In this document: piece by piece, positions 44,836-52,798 of the stretch
Position numbering within the stretch: position 1 is the first letter of the stretch
Layout of the letters: every line of letters starts with the position of its first letter
DNA from: Actinophytocola sp963729115
GTDB taxonomy: Bacteria > Actinomycetota > Actinomycetes > Mycobacteriales > Pseudonocardiaceae
DNA: 64,000 nt
Direction of reading: 5' to 3'
Assembly (NCBI GenBank): GCA_963729115.1
Contig: CAVSMR010000011.1
Location: forward strand, 372,001-436,000
Made by a program: the position numbers and the translations under genes
Notes under the pieces: model-generated
What the model saw: only the letters and a program-made list of their open reading frames with translations
Databases searched by the model: none
Told to the model about the DNA's origin: nothing

Positions 44836-45579
44836 TCAGGCCTTGGTCTTCGCGGCCGCCTTCGCGTTCTTCGCCGCGGCGCCGGTCGTCCCGTCCGCGC
44901 CCGACTCGGCCGCGGCGTGGATCTCGCGGATGGCGTCCAGCGTGATGCCCCGGTCCTTGGCCATCCAGCCGTTCACGGTGCCCGCGTCGCGTGCCTCGAA
45001 CGCGCGCATGAGCTCGTCGTGGTGCTCCTGCAGCGTGGCCTTCGGAACCCGGAGGTAGGCCATCGTGTTCTGGTACCGCGCGGCCGCGTCCCACAGGTGC
45101 GAGATGAACCGGACCAGGTGCTCGCTGCCGGTCCGCTCGAACGGCACGAAGTGGAAGGTGCGGTTGAACTCCGCCCACGCCGGCGTGTTGCCCTCCTCGA
45201 GCGCCTGCGTCATGTCCTCGTTGAGCCGCCGCATGCGCACGAGGTCGGCCTCCTCGAGCTTCGGCACGGCCAGCCGGTGTGCCTCGTCCTCGAGGACCTG
45301 GCGCCAGTGGTAGATGTCCTCGATGTCGTCGGTCGACAGCTCCGCGACGAAGAAGCCGACCCGCGGGATGCGCTTGACCTGGCCCACCGCCTCGAGCGCG
45401 GCGAGCGCCTCGCGCACCGGGATGTGTGAGACGCCAAGGTCTTCCGCGAGGCGGGCCGGCGAGAGGCGGGTGCCCGGTTGGAGATCCCCGGAGGCGATGG
45501 CCTTTGCCAGGCGGCGGACGACGAAGTCCTGCAGGCCGTCCGGTCTGCCTTCACTGTTCATTATCGATGTCCCCGGCAT
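44836..45579 (-). CDS. GntR-family (FadR/FCD subgroup) transcriptional regulator
   Basis: 247 residues. The winged-helix N-terminus is LQDFVVRRLAKAIASGDLQPGTRLSPARLAEDLGVSHIPVREAL. The FCD domain follows with metal/ligand residues (FNRTFHFVPF, HLVRFISHLW, QEHHDELMRAFE). The C-terminus is an Ala/Lys-rich tail (AAAKNAKAAAKTKA). AAGGAGAGG precedes the ATG. FCD regulators commonly sense carboxylic acids; the target is unknown but the crotonase is adjacent and convergent. Confidence 0.93.
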   Translation of the reverse strand: MPGTSIMNSEGRPDGLQDFVVRRLAKAIASGDLQPGTRLSPARLAEDLGVSHIPVREALAALEAVGQVKRIPRVGFFVAELSTDDIEDIYHWRQVLEDEAHRLAVPKLEEADLVRMRRLNEDMTQALEEGNTPAWAEFNRTFHFVPFERTGSEHLVRFISHLWDAAARYQNTMAYLRVPKATLQEHHDELMRAFEARDAGTVNGWMAKDRGITLDAIREIHAAAESGADGTTGAAAKNAKAAAKTKA

Positions 45580-45753
45580 GAACCTCTCCTTGCGCTGCGG
45601 TACGCCTCACTGTACGCAGGGTTAACAAAGCGATATAGCCAACCCCGCACCGGATTTTTGTGCAAGGGCACATGCCCCGCGTGTCACGGTCAACGTGATA
45701 GTCGCTCCATGCAACAAATTCGTGCATCATTTACGATGATATATCCTCTATGA
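45580..45753 (-). promoter_or_regulatory. AT-rich promoter/operator region of the GntR gene
   Basis: The stretch is markedly AT-richer than its neighbours. It holds two inverted repeats with 5-base arms and 5-base spacers: TCACG-GTCAA-CGTGA (45684-45698) and ATCAT-TTACG-ATGAT (45726-45740), 42 bp between centres. Those sizes suit GntR-type dimers, so autoregulation is plausible. No gene is seen in it. Confidence 0.45.
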
Positions 45754-45987
45754 GCTGAGCGGCTGATCCGGAAATTCGCCGGCACCCGCCGGTCGCCAAG
45801 ATCATGCGGTGGCAAGGTGATCACCGAGGTGCCCGCGTACGTGGGCATCGGCGATCCGGTGCTCCGCAACGAGTTCGTCGCCGAGCCGAAGAACTACCCC
45901 TACCTGGTCGTATCGGCCACCGCTGAATTCGAGCCCGTTGCCGCACACCGGGAATTCTGGCGCAGCTCAGAAACGCGGACCCGGGGT
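45754..45987 (+). other. Short open stretch with coding-like codon use; possible gene fragment
   Basis: From GTG 45817 the frame reads VITEVPAYVGIGDP and continues NYPYLVV, with high third-position GC for about 45 codons, then degenerates into the terminator. There is no ribosome site and the frame runs through the selB terminator. I recognise no family. It may be the remnant of a deleted gene beside the sel locus, or chance. Confidence 0.25.
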
Positions 45988-46022
45988 AAAAAAAGTGGCG
46001 CCGTGGCGAGTCCCCAGCGCCA
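45988..46022 (-). terminator. Rho-independent terminator after selB
   Basis: On the minus strand a hairpin (outer arms 46022-46017 with 46001-45996, inner TGG/CCA pairs) is followed by seven Ts (45994-45988). It begins 18 bases after the selB stop. It is the only terminator in this window with a true T-run. Confidence 0.85.
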
Positions 46023-46039
46023 TCTCCGGAGGTTTCAGC

Positions 46040-47824
46040 TCAGCGGTCGGCGATGCGGCGGTGATTGGCGTCCACGCGGACCGTGATGCCCAGCGAGTCG
46101 AGGTGTTCGAAGAACGGCACCGCCACGCGCCGGGTGGTGCGCAGGGCCTGCCGCGCGTCGGACAGGGTGAACGGCTGCGGCAGGCCCGCCAGCACCGCCC
46201 GCGCCACCTCGGGCGCGGCCGGGTCGAGGACCACCTCCGTCCGCAGGCGCAACACCATGCCCGCGGCCGCCGCGGCGGCGAGGATCTCGCGCGTCAGCCC
46301 CGCCGCCGCCAGCTCGGGCACGCTCGGCGCGTCGAACGGATCGGCCGCGAGCCGCGCGCAGACCGCGTCCAGCGCGCGGCGGGCCGCGGCCGAGAAGCCG
46401 GGCGCCGCGCCCGGCCGGGTGATCCGGCCACCGCGCGCGAGGAGCGCGCCGCCCGAGTCGCGCACGAGCGCCTCCACGAGCCGCGGGTCCGGCACCCCGA
46501 TCGCCTGCGCGGCCGCCTTCGCGGGCAGGCCGGGCTCGAGCGGCGCGGCGGCCCGGTGCTCGTCGACGGCCGTGGCCAGGTCCTTGCCCCAGCGCTGCCA
46601 CGTCGACGGGTCGACGAGGTGGTCACCGACCGCCACCAGCTCCGCCGGCGCCGGGTCGGCACCGCCCAGCACGCCCACCGCCGCCAGCCACTCGCGGGTC
46701 ACGCTCCCCCGCCGCGCCACCTCGGCCACCACGTCCGGCCGCCCGCTCGCGGCCGCCAGCTCGATCGCCCGGTTCAGCGCGGCCCCGCGGCGGCGCAGCT
46801 CCGGCGGGTCGACGTCCAGCACCACCAGCCCCGTCGCCAGCCGGCTCGACGGTTCGCGGAGCACGGCCCGATCCCCCGGCTGCAGCGGCAGCGGCGTCGC
46901 GAGCCGCACCCGCGCGGTGTCCTCGCCGAACGGCCGCACCCGGCAGGGCACGGCCGCGGATCCGATGTGCAGCAACAGGTCGCCCGGCAGGTCGGCCGGG
47001 TCGAGGGAGGACAGCCGCACGTCCACGACATCGGCGAGCACCCAGCGGTCCGGCGTGACCAGGACGTGGCCGCGGCGCACCTCGTCGACCGGCAGCCCGC
47101 GCAGGTTGACCGCCACCCGCGCGACCGCCGCGACCTCGTCGTGCTGGTGCCCCAACGACTCCAGCCCGCGCACCCGCACCTCGGTCCCCGCCGGGACCAG
47201 GAGCAGCCGGTCGTTCGTGCGCACCGTGCCCGCGCCCAGCGTCCCGGTGACGACCGTGCCGCTCCCCCGCACGGTGAACGCCCGGTCGACGAACAGCCGC
47301 ACCCGCCCGCCGGTGACCGGCTCGGGCAGCGACCCGGCCAGCCGCGCCAGCGCCACGCGCAGGTCGTCCAGCCCGGCGCCGGTGACCGCGCTGACCGCGA
47401 CGGCCTCGACCTCGCCCAGCGAGGTGCGCGACAGCCGCTCGCGCGCGAACGCCAGCACCGGCGCGGGATCGGCGAGGTCGGCCCGGGTGACCACGAGCAG
47501 GCCGTGGCGCACCCCGAGCGAGTCGAGGACCTCGACGTGCTCGCTGGTCTGCGCCCGCCAGCCCTCGTCCGCCGCGACCACCACGACCACGCCGGGCACG
47601 GGACCGACGCCGGCCAGCATCGTGCCGACGAACCGCTCGTGGCCGGGAACGTCGACGAACGCCACGGTCTCGCCACCCGGCAGGGTCGTCCACGCGAACC
47701 CCAGGTCCAGCGTCATGCCCCGGCGGCGCTCCTCGGCCAGCCGGTCGGGCTCGATCCCGGTCAGCGCGCGCACCAGCGTCGACTTGCCGTGGTCGACGTG
47801 ACCGGCGGTGGCGAGCACGTGCAT
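46040..47824 (-). CDS. selB: Selenocysteine-specific elongation factor
   Basis: 594 residues. GTPase motifs: GHVDHGKST, the switch DVPGHERF, and TRAD in place of NKxD. Domains II-III follow, then the C-terminal winged helices that read the SECIS RNA (ending VAVPFFEHLDSLGITVRVDANHRRI). SelB carries Sec-tRNA(Sec) to in-frame UGA. The ATG is 23 bases downstream of tRNA-Sec on the same strand, so both can be in one transcript. Confidence 0.97.
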   Translation of the reverse strand: MHVLATAGHVDHGKSTLVRALTGIEPDRLAEERRRGMTLDLGFAWTTLPGGETVAFVDVPGHERFVGTMLAGVGPVPGVVVVVAADEGWRAQTSEHVEVLDSLGVRHGLLVVTRADLADPAPVLAFARERLSRTSLGEVEAVAVSAVTGAGLDDLRVALARLAGSLPEPVTGGRVRLFVDRAFTVRGSGTVVTGTLGAGTVRTNDRLLLVPAGTEVRVRGLESLGHQHDEVAAVARVAVNLRGLPVDEVRRGHVLVTPDRWVLADVVDVRLSSLDPADLPGDLLLHIGSAAVPCRVRPFGEDTARVRLATPLPLQPGDRAVLREPSSRLATGLVVLDVDPPELRRRGAALNRAIELAAASGRPDVVAEVARRGSVTREWLAAVGVLGGADPAPAELVAVGDHLVDPSTWQRWGKDLATAVDEHRAAAPLEPGLPAKAAAQAIGVPDPRLVEALVRDSGGALLARGGRITRPGAAPGFSAAARRALDAVCARLAADPFDAPSVPELAAAGLTREILAAAAAAGMVLRLRTEVVLDPAAPEVARAVLAGLPQPFTLSDARQALRTTRRVAVPFFEHLDSLGITVRVDANHRRIADR

Positions 47825-47847
47825 GGCGGCCGTCCCTCGAGAAAAGC

Positions 47848-47943
47848 TGGCGGAGGCGGACAGGAATCGAACCTGCCTGACCCGGATACCGGATCACGTC
47901 GGTTTTGAAGACCGCGGCGCCCACCAGGAACACTTACGCCTCC
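47848..47943 (-). tRNA. selC: tRNA-Sec (anticodon TCA)
   Basis: 96 bases including an encoded CCA end. The acceptor stem is GGAGGCG paired with CGCCTCC. The anticodon TCA is at 47908-47906 within a CTTCAAA loop, the long variable arm (GATCCGG/CCGGGTC) is present, and the T-loop reads TTCGATT. The size, long extra arm and TCA anticodon identify selenocysteine tRNA. It lies between selB and selD. Confidence 0.97.
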
Positions 47944-47976
47944 GAGCAGAGAGTATGCCGGGATAGGGTCCGGGAC

Positions 47977-48972
47977 ATGACGACCACGGTCCGGCTCACC
48001 CAGTACGCCCACGGTGGTGGCTGTGCCTGCAAGATCCCGCCCGGCGAGCTGGAGGACATGGTCCGCGGCCTGCTCGGCACCGGACCCGCCGACGTCGAGC
48101 TGCTCGTGGGGCTGGATACCGGCGACGACGCGGCGGCGGTGCGGCTCGACGCCGACACCGCCATCCTGTCCACAACGGACTTCTTCACGCCGGTGGTCGA
48201 CGACGCGTACGACTGGGGCCGGATCGCGGCGGCCAACGCGCTGTCGGACATCTACGCGATGGGCGGGCGGCCGCTGCTCGCGGTGAACCTGCTGGGCTGG
48301 CCGCGGGACGTGCTGCCGGCCGAGCTCGCGGGTGAGGTCCTGCGCGGCGGGCTCGCGGTCGCCGGCCAGGCCGGCTGCCACCTCGCCGGCGGCCACTCGA
48401 TCGACGACCCCGAGCCGAAGTACGGCCTGGCCGTCACCGGCACGGCGCACCCGGATCGCTTGCTGCGCAACGACTCCGCGGCCGCCGGGCTGCCGATCAG
48501 CCTGACCAAGCCGCTCGGCGTCGGCGTGCTGAACAACCGGCACAAGCAGACCGGCGAGGTGTTCGCGCACGCCGTCGAGTCGATGGTCGCGCTGAACCGG
48601 GACGCGGCGGCCGCGGCGCTGGCGGCCGGGGTGCGGGCGGCCACGGACGTCACGGGGTTCGGGCTGCTCGGGCACCTGCACAAGATGGCGCGCGGGAGCG
48701 GGGTGACCGCGGTCGTGTCGGCGGCGGCCGTGCCGTACCTGGACGGCGCGGAGTCCGCGGCCCGCGCGGGCTTCGTCTCCGGTGGCACGAAACGGAACCT
48801 GGACTGGGTCCGGCCCCACCTCGACGCGGGCACGGCCGGCGAGCTGGCGCTGTTGCTGCTCGCGGACGCGCAGACCTCCGGCGGCCTGCTGATCGCGGGC
48901 GAGATCCCGGGCGCGCCGGTGATCGGCGAGTTCGTGCCGGCCGTGGACGGCACGACCGTGCGGGTGCGTTAG
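47977..48972 (+). CDS. selD: Selenide, water dikinase (selenophosphate synthetase)
   Basis: 331 residues. The catalytic N-terminal motif is GGGCACKI, with Cys (not Sec) at the active position and the Lys two residues later. ATP-site motifs DTGDDAAAV, TDFFTP and GGHSIDDPEPKYGLAVTG follow. It makes selenophosphate for SelA. TAGGGT at 47964-47969 lies 7 bases before the ATG (leaderless). It is divergent from the tRNA-Sec/selB unit with only 33 bases between. Confidence 0.97.
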   Translation: MTTTVRLTQYAHGGGCACKIPPGELEDMVRGLLGTGPADVELLVGLDTGDDAAAVRLDADTAILSTTDFFTPVVDDAYDWGRIAAANALSDIYAMGGRPLLAVNLLGWPRDVLPAELAGEVLRGGLAVAGQAGCHLAGGHSIDDPEPKYGLAVTGTAHPDRLLRNDSAAAGLPISLTKPLGVGVLNNRHKQTGEVFAHAVESMVALNRDAAAAALAAGVRAATDVTGFGLLGHLHKMARGSGVTAVVSAAAVPYLDGAESAARAGFVSGGTKRNLDWVRPHLDAGTAGELALLLLADAQTSGGLLIAGEIPGAPVIGEFVPAVDGTTVRVR

Positions 48973-48980
48973 GCGACGTG

Positions 48981-49001
48981 CTCGCCGGGACGACCGGCGG
49001 G
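48981..49001. terminator. Bidirectional hairpin between selD and the gnd gene
   Basis: CGCCGG (48983-48988) pairs with CCGGCG (48994-48999) across a five-base loop, extendable by two pairs. It lies in the 34-base gap between convergent stops. Confidence 0.6.
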
Positions 49002-49006
49002 CAGGG

Positions 49007-50446
49007 TCAGGCGTCGGTCTCCGTTCGGTCGGCGGACCACAGCGTGTGGAAGCTGCCCTCGCGGTCCACGCGGCGGTAGGTGTGCGCGCCGAAGTAGTCG
49101 CGCAGGCCCTGGATCAGCGCGGCCGGCAGGCGCTCGGCACGCAGGCCGTCGTAGTACGCGAGCGAGGAGGAGAACGCCGGGGTCGGGATGCCGGCCTGCG
49201 CGGCGTGGGCGACGATGCGGCGCCACGCGTCCTGGCCCTGCGCCACGGCGTCCGCGAAGTACGGCGCCACGAGCAGCGACGACAGGCCCGGGTTCGCCTC
49301 GTACGACTCGCGGATGCGGTCGAGGAACCGTGCCCGGATGATGCAGCCGCCACGCCAGATGGTGGCCATCGCACCCAGCTCGATGTCCCAGCCGTACTCC
49401 CGGCTCGCCGCGGCCATCTGGTCGTAGCCCTGCGCGTACGCGACCACCTTGGACGCGTACAGCGCCTTGCGGACGTCGTCGACGAAACCGTCCCGATCGG
49501 ACACCGGCACCGAGCCGCGGGCCGGGCCGGGCAGCGCCGCGCGGGCCGCGGCGCGCTGCTCGGGGTGCGCGGACAGCGCGCGGGCGAACGTCGCCTCGGC
49601 GATGCCGGTCACCGGCACGCCCAGGTCCAGCGCGGTCTGCACGGTCCACCGGCCCGTGCCCTTCTGCTCGGCCTGGTCGAGCACGACGTCCACGAACCCC
49701 TGGCCGGTGGCCGCGTCCGTGTGCCCGAGCACGTCGGCGGTGATCTCGATCAGGAAGGACTCCAGGTCGCCGGAGTTCCAGTCGGCGAAGATCGACGCGA
49801 GCTCGGCGGGCGTGGCGCCGAGCCCGTCGCGCAGCAGGTCGTACGCCTCGGCGATCAGCTGCATGTCGGCGTACTCGATGCCGTTGTGGACCATCTTCAC
49901 GAAGTGGCCGGCACCGTCCGGGCCGACGTGCGTGCAGCACGGCGTGCCGTCGACCTGCGCGGCGATCTTCTCGAACATCGGGCCCAGCGAGTCGTAGGAC
50001 TCCTTCGAGCCGCCCGGCATGATGCTCGGACCGAGCAGCGCGCCCTCCTCGCCGCCGGACACGCCGGCGCCGACGAAGTGCAGGCCACGCTCGCGCAGGT
50101 CGGCCTCGCGGCGGCGGGTGTCGGCGAAGTGCGCGTTGCCGCAGTCGATGACGATGTCGCCGTCCTCGAGCAGCGGCACCAGCTCGTCGATCACCGCGTC
50201 GGTGGGCGCACCCGCCTTCACCATGATCACCACCCGGCGCGGCCGCTCCAGCGCCTCGACGAACTCCTCCAGCGTCTCGGTCGCCACGAAGGTGCCCTCG
50301 CCACCGTGCTCCTCGACCAGTGACTTGGTCCGCGCCGCGGTGCGGTTGTGCAGCGCCACCGCGTACCCGTTGCGCGCGAGGTTGCGGGCCAGGTTGCGGC
50401 CCATGACCGCGAGGCCGGTGACGCCGATCTGTGCCGGAGTGGGCAT
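49007..50446 (-). CDS. gndA: 6-phosphogluconate dehydrogenase (decarboxylating)
   Basis: 479 residues, the long dimeric form. The NADP fold is GVTGLAVMGRNLA with the HNRT motif for NADP specificity. Substrate motifs: GAGVSGGEEGALLGPSIMPGG, KMVHNGIEYADMQ, and the C-terminal RDYFGAHTYRRVDREG-x-FHTLW. It makes ribulose-5-phosphate and NADPH in the oxidative pentose phosphate route. It stands alone here. Confidence 0.95.
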   Translation of the reverse strand: MPTPAQIGVTGLAVMGRNLARNLARNGYAVALHNRTAARTKSLVEEHGGEGTFVATETLEEFVEALERPRRVVIMVKAGAPTDAVIDELVPLLEDGDIVIDCGNAHFADTRRREADLRERGLHFVGAGVSGGEEGALLGPSIMPGGSKESYDSLGPMFEKIAAQVDGTPCCTHVGPDGAGHFVKMVHNGIEYADMQLIAEAYDLLRDGLGATPAELASIFADWNSGDLESFLIEITADVLGHTDAATGQGFVDVVLDQAEQKGTGRWTVQTALDLGVPVTGIAEATFARALSAHPEQRAAARAALPGPARGSVPVSDRDGFVDDVRKALYASKVVAYAQGYDQMAAASREYGWDIELGAMATIWRGGCIIRARFLDRIRESYEANPGLSSLLVAPYFADAVAQGQDAWRRIVAHAAQAGIPTPAFSSSLAYYDGLRAERLPAALIQGLRDYFGAHTYRRVDREGSFHTLWSADRTETDA

Positions 50447-50545
50447 GTGGGTCCTCTCGTTACGTGTCCTGGCGCCACCTTGCCCGAGTCTGCGCCCGAT
50501 GTCAGCACGGAGATGGCCTGCGCCTCATTGGCTAGGCTCGGGGGC

Positions 50546-51211
50546 ATGTTGCTCGCGGAGGAGTTGCTGCTGCTGGCCCTGGACGACGAGACGGGCAAGG
50601 TCGTCGTGCCGGAGCTCGACAAGGGCCTGGCCGGTGCCGTCCTGATCGAGCTGGCGCTGCGGCAGCGGGTCCGGGTGGCCGAGAAGGGCGAGGAGGTGCG
50701 CGCCGGCCGGCTGGTGGTCGAGCCGGGCGCGGCGCCCGGTCACCCGGTGCTCGACGACGCGCTGCGCCTGGTGTCGGCGAAGTCGGGCCGCCAGCCCAAG
50801 GACGTGGTCGGCGCGCTGTCGAAGGGCCTGCGCGCGCGGCTGGCGGACGGCCTGGTCAGCGTCGGCGTGCTGCGCCGCGAGAAGCACAAGGTGCTCGGCC
50901 TGTTCCCCACCGAGCGGCTGCCCGCCCTGGACTCCGGGCACGAGGCGGACGTCCGCGGGCGGATCCGCACCGCGCTGGAGGGGGGCGAGCCCGACGAGCG
51001 GGCCGCCGCGCTGATCGCCCTGCTGACCGCGGTGAACGGGCTCGCCTACGTCTTCGACCTGCCCGACAAGCGCGCGGCGAAGCGGCGGGCCAAGGAGATC
51101 GCCGAGGGCCAGTGGGCCGCGACAGCGGTCCGCAAGGCCATCGAAGAGGTCTACGCGGCCACGATGGCCGCGGCCACGGTGGCAGCCACCGCCGCCACGT
51201 ACTCGGGCTGA
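50546..51211 (+). CDS. GPP34 (Golgi phosphoprotein 3-like) protein
   Basis: 221 residues. GPP34 pattern: LLAEELLLLALDDETGKVV, LAGAVLIELALRQRV, and LLTAVNGLAYVFDLPDKRAAKRRAKEI. The fold binds phosphoinositides in eukaryotes; the bacterial role is unknown, though it is widespread in actinomycetes. TAGGCT (50533-50538) lies 7 bases before the ATG, a leaderless start. Confidence 0.92.
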   Translation: MLLAEELLLLALDDETGKVVVPELDKGLAGAVLIELALRQRVRVAEKGEEVRAGRLVVEPGAAPGHPVLDDALRLVSAKSGRQPKDVVGALSKGLRARLADGLVSVGVLRREKHKVLGLFPTERLPALDSGHEADVRGRIRTALEGGEPDERAAALIALLTAVNGLAYVFDLPDKRAAKRRAKEIAEGQWAATAVRKAIEEVYAATMAAATVAATAATYSG

Positions 51212-51230
51212 CCCCGGGCCTCGTCCATCC

Positions 51231-51893
51231 CTAGTCGCGGCGCGTGACTATTGCCTGCGTGCCCGCGATGCTGCCGGCGCATACGGCCGCCGCGATCAGC
51301 AGGTACGCGACCTCGGGCAGCAGCATGTCGGCGGGCGGGGTGCCGTCCTCGGTCAGCAGCATGACGAGCGTGTTCACCGGCGGCAGGCCGCGGATCAGCA
51401 GGAACACCAGCACCAGCACCAGGGTGGCGAGCAGCGCCGAGCCTCGGCGGCGGATCACCAGCCGCGAGGTGGGCAGGCCGATCGCGACGCCGAAGCACGC
51501 GCCGGTCGCCAGCGCCAGCCCGCCGACCACGAAGTCGGCGGGGCCGTACCCGCGGTTGCCGAGGATGATCGGCAGCGCGAGCAGGATGACGGTCAGTACC
51601 GCGAACGTCGTCAGCACCACCAGCGCCACCGCGACGAGCTGCGGCCACGACCGGCCGGCGTTGACCGTGGTGATCGAGCGCTGGACCGGGTCCTCGGCGG
51701 TCGCCAGCACGATCGTGAGCCAGGTGGCGCACACGAACGCGACCGCGGTCATCGGCGCGAAGATCGGCACCATCGGCTCGACGCCCGCGTCGTGGGCGAA
51801 CGTGCCGGTGCAGATGACGAACAGCAGCACCGGCGGCAGGTAGCGCTGCGAGTGCAGCATGACGGCGAAGGTGTAGCGACCGAGCGCGATCAC
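51231..51893 (-). CDS. ABC exporter membrane subunit
   Basis: 220 residues, six membrane helices (for example LLFVICTGTFA, LVAVALVVLTTFAVLTVILLALP, LLATLVLVLVFLLIRGLP). No known permease motif beyond topology. The GTG start overlaps the stop of the ATPase gene (GTGA), so the two are one transporter. Direction (export) is inferred from the two-gene ATPase/permease layout without a binding protein. Confidence 0.85.
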   Translation of the reverse strand: MIALGRYTFAVMLHSQRYLPPVLLFVICTGTFAHDAGVEPMVPIFAPMTAVAFVCATWLTIVLATAEDPVQRSITTVNAGRSWPQLVAVALVVLTTFAVLTVILLALPIILGNRGYGPADFVVGGLALATGACFGVAIGLPTSRLVIRRRGSALLATLVLVLVFLLIRGLPPVNTLVMLLTEDGTPPADMLLPEVAYLLIAAAVCAGSIAGTQAIVTRRD

Positions 51894-52750
51894 GCGGCAC
51901 CTCCGGTCGCGATCGCCACCGGTTCGTCGACCCGTAGCACCGACCAGCCCTCCTTGAGCACGGATCTCAGCAGCTCGTCGGATTCCGAACGCTTGACCTG
52001 CACGAAGACCTTGTCACCGTCGTGGGCCATGGACATCGCGCCGGAGAGCTGCTCGGGGAGCGCGAGCGGCTGGTCGAGGTCGGTGTCCGTGGGCGGGGCG
52101 AGCACCACGCGTGTCACGAGCACGGGCTCGGCGTCGAGCGCGACGAGGCTGCCGTTGACGACCTCGAGCACGCGGGTGGCGCCGACCGTCTGGCGGTGGT
52201 CGGTGTACACGACCGTGCCGTCGGCGCCGGCGACCTCCTCGACGAGCTCGGCGAGCACGGTGTGCCCGGCGTGGTCCAGACCCGACCACGCCTCGTCGAG
52301 GACGAACAGCCGGGGGCGGACCATGACCGCCTGCGCGATCGCCACCTTCTGCAGGTTCCCGTTGGACAGCCGGCGCAACGGCGTGGTGCGGCCGCCGGCC
52401 AGCTCGAGGCGGTCGAGCAGCCGCGCCGCGCGGTCCGCGGAGTCCTTGGTGGCGAGCCCGCGCAACCGGCCCATGTGGGTCAGGTAGGACATCGCCGTCA
52501 GGCCGTCGTCGTCCGGGAAGTACTCCGGCACGTAGCCGACCTCCCGTGGCCGGTCGGCGACCGTGCCGCTCGTGGGCCGCGCGACACCCACCAGGATGCG
52601 TAACAGCGTCGTCTTGCCCGATCCGTTGCCGCCGGTGACCGCGACGACCTCGCCGGGGGCCAGGTCGAGGTCGACCTTGTCGAGCACCATCCGGCCGGTT
52701 CCGTACCGCTTGCCAACTCCCCGAAGCCGCATCGCCCTATCTAACGCCAT
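51890..52750 (-). CDS. ABC transporter ATP-binding protein
   Basis: 286 residues. Walker A GGNGSGKTT, signature LSNGNLQ (variant of LSGGQ), Walker B LFVLDEAW, H-loop TDHR. The C-terminal 60 residues are an extension beyond the ATPase domain. ATG at 52750 (a second ATG at 52732 is possible). It drives the adjacent permease. The degenerate kinase lies upstream on the same strand, 48 bases away. Confidence 0.92.
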   Translation of the reverse strand: MALDRAMRLRGVGKRYGTGRMVLDKVDLDLAPGEVVAVTGGNGSGKTTLLRILVGVARPTSGTVADRPREVGYVPEYFPDDDGLTAMSYLTHMGRLRGLATKDSADRAARLLDRLELAGGRTTPLRRLSNGNLQKVAIAQAVMVRPRLFVLDEAWSGLDHAGHTVLAELVEEVAGADGTVVYTDHRQTVGATRVLEVVNGSLVALDAEPVLVTRVVLAPPTDTDLDQPLALPEQLSGAMSMAHDGDKVFVQVKRSESDELLRSVLKEGWSVLRVDEPVAIATGGAA

Positions 52751-52798
52751 GAAGGGCCGTGATCACGTGGGCCAAAGGTCGGAATTAGGCCGGTTCGC

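Noticed and set aside
47977..48100. SelD as a selenoprotein
   Set aside because: The active-site codon is TGT (Cys), not TGA.
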